From assembly GCF_013522725.1 (NCBI RefSeq), contig NZ_JAAMRF010000002.1:372001-436000 (forward strand): a stretch of DNA of 64,000 nucleotides, given 5' to 3'. This DNA is from Stutzerimonas azotifigens (GTDB lineage Bacteria > Pseudomonadota > Gammaproteobacteria > Pseudomonadales > Pseudomonadaceae). The first letter of the stretch is position 1. Each line of letters opens with the position of its first letter. Of this stretch, positions 57,716-64,000 are shown in pieces. The position numbers and the translations under genes were made by a program. The notes below the pieces were generated by a model. The model made no database searches. It had not been told where the DNA came from and saw only the letters and a program-made list of their open reading frames with translations.

Positions 57716-59125
57716 ATGACGCGGGTCTTTTACGATGAGATGTACGACGCCGACGGCCATTGCCGCCCGCATTATCACGCGTTCGCTCAATGGCTGGCCA
57801 ACACCCCGGCGGACGAGCTGGCCAAGCGTCGGCAGGAGGCCGATCTGCTGTTCCATCGGGCCGGCATCACCTTCACGCTGTATGGCGACGAGCAGGGCAC
57901 CGAGCGGCTGATTCCCTTCGACACCATTCCGCGCAGCATTCCTGCCAGCGAGTGGCGAACGGTGGAGAGGGGCTGCATTCAGCGCGTCCAGGCCCTGAAC
58001 CTGTTTCTTGAAGATCTCTACCACGGCCAGCGCATCCTCAAGGAGGGTGTGGTTCCCATCGAGCAGGTGCTGACCAACGACGGGTATCAGATGGCGATGC
58101 AGGGGCTAGACCTGCACCGAGGCCTGTATGCGCACATTGCCGGTGTCGATCTGGTGCGTGACGGCGACGGCCGCTACTTCGTGCTCGAGGACAACCTGCG
58201 CACCCCGAGCGGGGTGAGCTACATGCTCGAAGACCGCAAGATGATGATGCGGCTGTTTCCCGAGCTCTTCGCGGCGCAGCGCATCGCGCCGGTCAACCAC
58301 TATCCGAACCTGTTGCTCACCACGCTCAAGGAGTCCAGCCCGCTGGACAACCCCAGTGTGGCGGTACTGACGCCGGGCCGTTTCAACAGTGCCTATTTCG
58401 AGCATGCCTTCCTGGCGCGGGAGATGGGCGTGGAGCTGGTCGAGGGTGCGGATCTTTTCGTTCGCGACGAGCACGTCTACATGCGCACCACTTCCGGGCC
58501 GCAGCGCGTCGATGTGCTTTATCGCCGGCTCGACGATGCCTTTCTCGATCCACTGGCCTTCAACCCCGAGTCGACGCTGGGGGTGCCGGGTCTGCTGGCG
58601 GCCTATCGTGCCGGCAATCTGGTGCTGGCCAATGCCATCGGCACCGGCGTGGCTGACGACAAGTCGATCTACCCTTATGTCAACGACATGATCCGCTTCT
58701 ATCTGAGCGAGGAGCCGATCCTGAATAACGTGCCCACCTGGCAATGCCACAAACCTGATGAGCTGTCCCATGTGCTGGCGAACCTGCCGGAGCTGGTGGT
58801 CAAGGAAACCCAAGGCTCCGGCGGTTACGGCATGCTCGTCGGGCCGGCATCCACCAGCGCGCAGATCGAGGCGTTTCGCGAGCGGCTCAAGGCCAATCCG
58901 GCCGCCTATATCGCGCAGCCGACGCTGAGCCTGTCCACGTGCCCGACGTTCGTCGAAAGCGGCATCGCGCCGCGTCATATCGACCTGCGGCCATTCGTGC
59001 TCTCCGGGCGTGAAACCCGCCTGGTACCCGGCGGGCTGACGCGCGTGGCACTGCGCGACGGTTCGCTGGTGGTCAACTCGTCCCAAGGGGGCGGTACCAA
59101 GGACACCTGGGTGGTGGAGGATTGA
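57716..59125 (+). CDS. Circularly permuted ATP-grasp type 2 protein (Anbu operon)
   Basis: 469 residues. Contains FVLEDNLRTPSGVSYMLEDRKM (in two parts), DVLYRRLDDAFLDPL, VVKETQGSGGYGMLVGP and RHIDLRPFVL, the nucleotide- and metal-binding segments of the circularly permuted ATP-grasp family. ATP-grasp enzymes join carboxylates to amines, so a peptide or amino-acid ligase is predicted; the product is not known. First gene of a four-gene operon, 2 bp before the alpha-E gene, preceded by a sigma-54 promoter. Confidence 0.85.
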   Translation: MTRVFYDEMYDADGHCRPHYHAFAQWLANTPADELAKRRQEADLLFHRAGITFTLYGDEQGTERLIPFDTIPRSIPASEWRTVERGCIQRVQALNLFLEDLYHGQRILKEGVVPIEQVLTNDGYQMAMQGLDLHRGLYAHIAGVDLVRDGDGRYFVLEDNLRTPSGVSYMLEDRKMMMRLFPELFAAQRIAPVNHYPNLLLTTLKESSPLDNPSVAVLTPGRFNSAYFEHAFLAREMGVELVEGADLFVRDEHVYMRTTSGPQRVDVLYRRLDDAFLDPLAFNPESTLGVPGLLAAYRAGNLVLANAIGTGVADDKSIYPYVNDMIRFYLSEEPILNNVPTWQCHKPDELSHVLANLPELVVKETQGSGGYGMLVGPASTSAQIEAFRERLKANPAAYIAQPTLSLSTCPTFVESGIAPRHIDLRPFVLSGRETRLVPGGLTRVALRDGSLVVNSSQGGGTKDTWVVED

Positions 59126-59127
59126 CC

Positions 59128-60078
59128 ATGCTTTCCAGAACCGCCTCCGATCTGTACTGGATGTCGCGCTACCTCGAACGGGCCGAGAACCTGGCGCGCA
59201 TGCTCGAGGTGAGCTATTCGCTGTCGCTGATGCCGCAGAAGGGCCTGGGCGACGGCCTCGATGAACTGGCGATGCCGTTGCTGATCACCGGTACGCTCGA
59301 CGATTACCTGCTGCGTCACGGCCCGCTGGACGCGAGAAAACTGCTGCATCATTTCGCTTTCGATCCGGACAATTCCGGCAGCATCTATAACTGTTTCCAG
59401 GCCGCGCGGATCAACGCGCATGCGGTACGCGGGCGCATCACCACCGACATGTGGGAGAACATCAACGCGACCTGGCTGGAAATGCGCATCATCGCGACCC
59501 AGGACCTCAGCCGCTACGGCATCAGCCGCTTCTGCGAGTGGGTCAAGGAACGTTCGCACATCTTTCGCGGCGCCACCTACGGCACCATCATGCGCAGCGA
59601 CGCCTACCGCTTCATCCGCCTGGGCACCTTCATCGAGCGCGCCGACAACACCTTGCGTCTGCTCGATGCGCGCTACGAGTTGCTGGGAGACGATATCGAC
59701 GACATCGACGACGGTTCGGCCCGCGCCTATTACCAATGGAGCGCGCTACTGCGTGCGGTGTCCTCGTTCGAGGCCTTCGCCGAGATCTACCGGGGCTCGC
59801 CCAAGGTGCGCAAGGTGGCCGAGATGCTGCTGCTGCGTCCGGACGTACCCCGCTCGGTACGTGCCTGCACCGATGAACTGAACCAGATGCTGGCCAGTCT
59901 GCCTGGTATCAACGGTCGGCCTGCCCAGCGTATGGCGGCGGAGCTCGAAGCCCGCCTGCGCTATACCGGCGTCGATGAAATCCTCAAGGCGGGGCTGCAC
60001 GACTGGTTGACCGAGTGCATCCAGGAGGTCAACCGGCTCGGTCAGGCCATCCACAGCTCGTACCTGGAGGTCGCATGA
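59128..60078 (+). CDS. Alpha-E domain protein (Anbu operon)
   Basis: 316 residues from MLSRTASDLYWMSRYLERAENLARM; a TTG two codons earlier is less likely. The protein is almost entirely helical, with the recurrent Asp/Glu/Arg pattern (SRYLERAENLARML, FIRLGTFIERADNTLRLLDAR) that names the alpha-E family. It always travels with the permuted ATP-grasp protein and may be a substrate-carrying or scaffold partner; no activity is established. Overlaps the transglutaminase gene by ATGA. Confidence 0.83.
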   Translation: MLSRTASDLYWMSRYLERAENLARMLEVSYSLSLMPQKGLGDGLDELAMPLLITGTLDDYLLRHGPLDARKLLHHFAFDPDNSGSIYNCFQAARINAHAVRGRITTDMWENINATWLEMRIIATQDLSRYGISRFCEWVKERSHIFRGATYGTIMRSDAYRFIRLGTFIERADNTLRLLDARYELLGDDIDDIDDGSARAYYQWSALLRAVSSFEAFAEIYRGSPKVRKVAEMLLLRPDVPRSVRACTDELNQMLASLPGINGRPAQRMAAELEARLRYTGVDEILKAGLHDWLTECIQEVNRLGQAIHSSYLEVA

Positions 60079-60869
60079 AACTCTCCATCAGCCATGACAC
60101 CAGCTATCACTACGACGATACGGTACGTACCAGTATTCAGTATCTGCGGCTCACGCCCCAGGAGAGCGAGCGCCAGCACGTCCTCAACTGGCGGCTCGAC
60201 CTGCCTCGGCCGGCGCGCAGTCAGATCGACCCCTACGGCAATATCCTCCATGTCCTGTCGCTGGAGGACCCGCACGAGGAAATCCTCATCCATGCCAGCG
60301 GCCAGGTCGAGATCGACGAGCGCTGCGAAGCCGAGCACGACACGCAGTCGCCGTTCCCGTTTCTGCGCATGACGCGGCTCACCCACCCCGATGAGGCGCT
60401 TAGAGAGCTCGCCGGGCGCAGCGTCGGAGAGCGGCGCGACCGCGCCGGATTGGCCGACCTGATGCAGGCCTTGGGTGAGCACATGCTCTACAGCCCAGGC
60501 TCGACCGGGGTGGAGAGCACTGCCGCCCAGGCGTTCGCGGCCCGCGCAGGCGTATGCCAGGACCACACCCATGCTTTCCTGGCCTGCGCGCGCAGCCTTG
60601 GTATTCCGGCGCGCTATGTATCCGGCTACCTGCTGACCGATGACCAGACCCACCTGGCCAGTCATGCCTGGGCCGAGGCCTGGCTGAATGGAGCCTGGTA
60701 CAGCTTCGATGTGACTAACCAACTGGAACGCCCGGAGCGTCATCTCAAACTTGCCGTCGGTCTGGATTACCTCGATGCCTGTCCGGTTCGTGGAAGCCGT
60801 CGCGGTGGTGGCATCGAAACCATGCACGCCCGGGTATTTGTCTCGCCAATCACACAGGCCCAGCAGTAA
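60075..60869 (+). CDS. Transglutaminase-like cysteine peptidase (Anbu operon)
   Basis: 264 residues from MKLSISHDTSYHYDD, start in ATGA overlap with the alpha-E stop. An N-terminal beta region (about 1-90) precedes the transglutaminase core with Cys161 (AGVCQDHTHAFLA), His197 (SHAWAEAWL) and Asp212 (WYSFDVTN), a complete Cys-His-Asp triad. It could hydrolyse or form isopeptide/amide bonds in a peptide made by the ATP-grasp enzyme; direction unknown. No signal peptide, so cytoplasmic. Confidence 0.87.
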   Translation: MKLSISHDTSYHYDDTVRTSIQYLRLTPQESERQHVLNWRLDLPRPARSQIDPYGNILHVLSLEDPHEEILIHASGQVEIDERCEAEHDTQSPFPFLRMTRLTHPDEALRELAGRSVGERRDRAGLADLMQALGEHMLYSPGSTGVESTAAQAFAARAGVCQDHTHAFLACARSLGIPARYVSGYLLTDDQTHLASHAWAEAWLNGAWYSFDVTNQLERPERHLKLAVGLDYLDACPVRGSRRGGGIETMHARVFVSPITQAQQ

Positions 60870-60951
60870 AGTGGCGCCAGCGGCCGTCCAGGTCTGCCGA
60901 TAGAAGCAGACCGGGCGACGCCGTGTTTCGTCCTGACAGTCCGGATCCGCC

Positions 60952-61686
60952 ATGACTTATTGCGTTGCCATGAACCTGAGCGAGGGCTTGGTGTTCGTTT
61001 CCGACTCCCGTACCAATGCCGGAGTCGACCACATCGCCACCTTCCGCAAACTTTATATCTTCGGTGTTCCGGGAGAGCGGCTGATCGTATTGCAAGCGGC
61101 GGGCAATCTCGCCACGTCGCAGTCGGTCATCAGTCTTCTACGCCAGCGGCTCAAAGGCAAGGGGCCTCACCTGTGCAGTGTCGACAGCCTGTTCGAAGCG
61201 GCGCAACTGGTCGGCAAGACGATGCGTGAAGTGGTCTCGCGCGACGCCGAGCCCACCATGTCGGCCGGCGTGGACCTGACCTGCTCGTTTCTGCTGGGCG
61301 GACAGATCGGCGAAGAGCCACCAGCGCTGTTCAACCTGTACCCGCAGGGCAACTTCATCGCGGCGACACCCGATACGCCGTATTTCCAGATCGGTGAAAG
61401 CAAATACGGCAAGCCGATTCTCGACCGCGCGCTGACTTACCAGACGCCGCTGGATCACGCCTTGCGCTGTGCGCTGATTTCGTTCGACTCGACCATTCGC
61501 AGCAACCTGTCGGTCGCCTTGCCGCTGGACGTGCTGGTCTACCGAAGCGGCAGCCTGGAAGTCCCGAAAGGCTACCGCGTGCAGGAAGGGGATCCGTATT
61601 TCGAGGAAATTCGCGACTACTGGGGAGGCGGATTGCGTCGCCTGCTCGGCGAGCTGAGCTCGCCGCCGGACGGTTACTGGAACTGA
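60952..61686 (+). CDS. Anbu (proteasome-type N-terminal nucleophile peptidase)
   Basis: 244 residues beginning MTYCVAMNLSEGLVFVSDSR. After Met removal Thr2 would be the nucleophile, and SDSRTNAGVDHIATFRKLY carries the conserved Asp and Lys of proteasome beta/HslV folds. The protein matches Anbu, the bacterial proteasome-like family. Fourth gene of the operon, 82 bp after the transglutaminase. No unfoldase gene accompanies it, unlike HslV with HslU. Peptidase activity and natural substrate of Anbu remain debated. Confidence 0.88.
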   Translation: MTYCVAMNLSEGLVFVSDSRTNAGVDHIATFRKLYIFGVPGERLIVLQAAGNLATSQSVISLLRQRLKGKGPHLCSVDSLFEAAQLVGKTMREVVSRDAEPTMSAGVDLTCSFLLGGQIGEEPPALFNLYPQGNFIAATPDTPYFQIGESKYGKPILDRALTYQTPLDHALRCALISFDSTIRSNLSVALPLDVLVYRSGSLEVPKGYRVQEGDPYFEEIRDYWGGGLRRLLGELSSPPDGYWN

Positions 61687-61708
61687 CCGAGCCGGAGGCG
61701 AGAGAGGC

Positions 61709-62830
61709 TTACGCTGGCTGAGGTTCGGCGCCCTGGTCGCCATTGGCGGCGGGGCGATCCTTGGGCATCCCCGCGACGGTGATTTCCGGCAGCTTGCCGC
61801 CGATGAACTCGACGCTCTGGGTGGGGAAGGCGAACTGCACTTCCATCTCGGCGAGATGCTCCATCAGCTTCAGGTTGATCTCCTGCTGGATATCCATGTA
61901 ACGGTTGTACTCGGAGCTGAGCACCATATAGACCACTTCAAAGGTCAGCTGGTAGTCGTCGAAGGCCAGAAAATGCGCCCGATCGAAACGGGTCATCTCG
62001 ATCCCTTCGATGATGCTGCGAACTACCCCACCAATCTCACGCACCTTGGCCGGCGGCGTGTTGTAGGTGACACCGAACTTGAAGACGATACGCCGCTGCT
62101 GCATGCGCTTGTAGTTGTGCAGCGTTTGCTTGAGCAGGTCCGCGTTGGAGCAGACGATCTGTTCTCCGCTCAGCGCGCGGATGCGCGTGGTCTTCAGGCC
62201 TATATGTTCGATGTTACCGGCCACCTCGCCGAAGACCACGAAATCACCAACTTCGAACGGCTTGTCGATGCCGATCGACAGCGAGGCGAAGACGTCGCTG
62301 AGCAGGGTCTGAACCGCGAGCGCGATGGCGATACCGCCGACGCCGAGGCTTGCCACCAGTGCGGTGATGTCGACCCCGAGGTTCGCCAGGATAGACAGCA
62401 GCATCATGGTCCAGACGACCAGGCGGATCATGATGCCGATGATGGTCGTGGTCACCGGGTTTCGCGTCTTGCCATCATGGGTCAGGCTTTCCATCCATAG
62501 CCGCACGCCGCAATCGAGCCAGAGTGCGATCTGGAACGCGAGCGCCACGAACCAGCCGTGCGCCATGGTGGCTTCCCAGCGCGGGGAAAGCTCGACGATC
62601 TTCAGGCCGATCAGCAAGGAGAAGGCGAAGATCAATAGCCGACTGGTGCGGCTGAGCATCTCGGCGACGAATGTGTAGATGCGTGTCTTCGAGCCCTTGG
62701 CCATGGTTTGCAGGCGCCTGGTCAGAACCTTGACCAAGGTGCGCAGTACCCAGTAACTGATTACCGTCACAGCCGTGACGATGGCGAAATCGATCCAGAT
62801 CGACTCGTTCAACAGAACGTCCCAATTCAT
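61709..62830 (-). CDS. MscS-family small-conductance mechanosensitive channel homologue
   Basis: 373 residues from MNWDVLLNESIWIDFAIV, with AGGAG ten bases upstream. Four or five N-terminal helices, then the pore helix LVASLGVGGIAIALAVQTLLSDVFASLSI (about 175-203 in two parts) and FEVGDFVVFGEVAGNIEHIGLKTTRIR, diagnostic of MscS TM3 and beta domain. Releases solutes on hypo-osmotic shock. Convergent with anbu, 22 bp apart. Osmotic relevance fits the NAGGN locus elsewhere in the window but no linkage is shown. Confidence 0.87.
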   Translation of the reverse strand: MNWDVLLNESIWIDFAIVTAVTVISYWVLRTLVKVLTRRLQTMAKGSKTRIYTFVAEMLSRTSRLLIFAFSLLIGLKIVELSPRWEATMAHGWFVALAFQIALWLDCGVRLWMESLTHDGKTRNPVTTTIIGIMIRLVVWTMMLLSILANLGVDITALVASLGVGGIAIALAVQTLLSDVFASLSIGIDKPFEVGDFVVFGEVAGNIEHIGLKTTRIRALSGEQIVCSNADLLKQTLHNYKRMQQRRIVFKFGVTYNTPPAKVREIGGVVRSIIEGIEMTRFDRAHFLAFDDYQLTFEVVYMVLSSEYNRYMDIQQEINLKLMEHLAEMEVQFAFPTQSVEFIGGKLPEITVAGMPKDRPAANGDQGAEPQPA

Positions 62831-63088
62831 TAAAAAATGGCTCCTGTGAGGCTGCGCGCAAGGCGCAGAGATAAGGGCGGGGCTGTTTTTCAGTCGGCCA
62901 TAGGCGCGATAAGTTCCCGTCAAAGGGGTACGCATACGCCTTTGCTGGCTGAGGTCGGCTGGGGTTTCGGGGCGCGGAAAGAGGCCGGGGCGGGGCCTGG
63001 AGTGCCCGCCGCTACTGCTCGGGCATGGCGAGGCGGCGCGGATGGTCGCGGTGACGTACAGGCCAGAACGGCTCACATCGCGGCTTGC

Positions 63089-63184
63089 TCAACTGAAAAT
63101 CCGGGTGAGGTTGGGGAGAATCAGCACAACGGCTGTAGCGAGAAGAATCAGTGTTGCCTGGCGAAGTTTTTTTTGTTTAAACAT
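63089..63184 (-). CDS. Possible 31-residue single-helix membrane protein
   Basis: MFKQKKLRQATLILLATAVV is followed by LILPNLTRIFS: a basic N-terminus, one strong hydrophobic helix and a short polar tail, the pattern of small membrane proteins. An AAAGG-like site lies about ten bases upstream of the ATG. Too short for similarity to be judged by eye; it may be chance. Separate from the MscS gene by 258 bp in which I see nothing else. Confidence 0.35.
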   Translation of the reverse strand: MFKQKKLRQATLILLATAVVLILPNLTRIFS

Positions 63185-63527
63185 GGGGCGGCCTTTTATT
63201 TTTCTGGACGCCTGGCGGCGAGTCGCTCTGCAGGCGTGCTGTTGTAAAGTTTCGTCCCGGCCTTGAGCCGGCGGCACGTTTTGCTTGAATAAGTGACCGA
63301 TAAATTCCGTCATTCATGCATCCGTTGGGCGGCTCGCCCAGTCATGACCTGACCGTCCGCATTGCCGCGATCGTCGCAATTCCCGTGCCAGAGGGCTTGG
63401 ACGGGGTGTCCACATCATCTCTACCGTTCGTCGTTTCTCGGTTACTGCATTCGGTGGCGGCGGCGGGGCACCTTAGGCGTCGTGGGAGGGTCCACTTTAT
63501 AAATCGACCCCAGTTTTGGAGGTAGTC
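63185..63527. other. Non-coding region upstream of the secreted protein gene
   Basis: No supportable gene on either strand. TTATAA (63497-63502) is a possible -10 for the gene that follows, without a convincing -35. GGAGG at 63519-63523 is its ribosome site. Confidence 0.4.
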
Positions 63528-64000
63528 ATGAAGTGCACAGCTTTCCCCCTGATGCTTCTGACGGTGGCGTTATCCGGTGCCACGCTGGCGCAGGAAGACA
63601 TGACCTTGCAGCAGGAGCGCGACCAGATCGGTGCCGACATGGTGGATAACCGCCAACAGACCGGACAGGGCATCAATGCCATACGTGAACCTGCACCTGC
63701 GGGTGAGACCGGGGGTGCCGCAGGCGGTGCAACCCGTCCTGACATCGGCGTCAACAGTCCGCAGTTCGACTCTTCGCCGGCAACTTCACCTAGCCGAACC
63801 GTTCCGGACCGACCCGCTACTACGCCGGCACCAACCGGCTCGACCACCGCGCCTGCCGGTGGCGGCACGGTTAGTCCGCTGCCATCCAACACGGGCGAAG
63901 GGGTCGACGTACGGCCGGGAGCCGGCAGCACGGGTGGAAACGGAACATCCACCGGTAGCGGAGGCGCCGCGACGCCATCCGGTGGTGCCGCAACGCCGTC
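63528..64000 (+). CDS. Secreted Pro/Thr/Gly-rich protein (runs off the window)
   Basis: 157 codons are visible with no stop before the edge. Strong GGAGG ribosome site; signal peptide MKCTAFPLMLLTVALSGATLA followed by QEDMTLQQERDQIGADMVDN; a Cys at position 3 only, so not a lipoprotein. From about residue 55 the sequence becomes low-complexity: runs of TTPAPTG, GGGTVSP, GNGTSTGSGG and GAATPSGGAATPS. Function unknown; a cell-surface or periplasmic linker-type protein is suggested by composition. Confidence 0.65.
   Translation, partial: MKCTAFPLMLLTVALSGATLAQEDMTLQQERDQIGADMVDNRQQTGQGINAIREPAPAGETGGAAGGATRPDIGVNSPQFDSSPATSPSRTVPDRPATTPAPTGSTTAPAGGGTVSPLPSNTGEGVDVRPGAGSTGGNGTSTGSGGAATPSGGAATP

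Overview
This is a GC-rich chromosomal window from a gammaproteobacterium of the Pseudomonas type, most likely the Pseudomonas stutzeri (Stutzerimonas) group. That placement is inference: it rests on gene order (minCDE beside an lpxL-like gene; a MarR-asnO-ngg-M42 peptidase-hybrid kinase-YheU block; an itaconate operon in the order known from Pseudomonas aeruginosa) and on dispersed REP-like repeats. I see no rRNA, tRNA, insertion sequence, prophage or CRISPR array.

Layout. 1-8.7 kb: minCDE (minE cut by the window edge), a lipid A acyltransferase, mlaA coupled to a serine hydrolase, small membrane proteins, an SDR and an MFS carrier. 8.7-17.3 kb: the N-acetylglutaminylglutamine amide (NAGGN) osmolyte locus, with a 917-residue hybrid histidine kinase downstream and a divergent MarR regulator. 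17.3-31.4 kb: housekeeping genes (LysR, DUF1127, TauE/SafE, mnmC, polyphosphate:AMP phosphotransferase, thiolase, DMT carrier, fumC, DUF2059, BolA, trhO, DsbA-like, ABC exporter). 31.4-39.5 kb: an HBM-type chemoreceptor behind a FliA-like promoter, an amino-acid permease, a DUF457 protein, arfB, an MFS carrier and a DUF2254 protein.

39.6-53.7 kb holds two related dicarboxylate catabolic modules. The first (LysR, ich, acyl-CoA dehydrogenase, VOC, MmgE/PrpD, ict, ccl, dctP) matches the itaconate pathway: CoA activation, hydration, then citramalyl-CoA cleavage to acetyl-CoA and pyruvate. The second (HMG-CoA lyase, class III CoA-transferase, LysR, dctP) looks like a parallel route for free 3-hydroxy-3-methylglutarate or a similar acid. 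Both dctP genes are followed by hairpins and lack the dctQM membrane genes. Palindromic repeats punctuate both modules.

53.8-64 kb: a second DUF2254 protein, acetyl-CoA synthetase, then a four-gene operon (circularly permuted ATP-grasp, alpha-E protein, transglutaminase-like protein, Anbu proteasome-type peptidase). A close match to a sigma-54 promoter, with an NtrC-like dyad upstream, precedes it. This is the most interesting system here: its biochemical role is not established, and the promoter suggests nitrogen control. An MscS-family channel, a tiny membrane ORF and a truncated secreted Pro/Thr/Gly-rich protein close the window.
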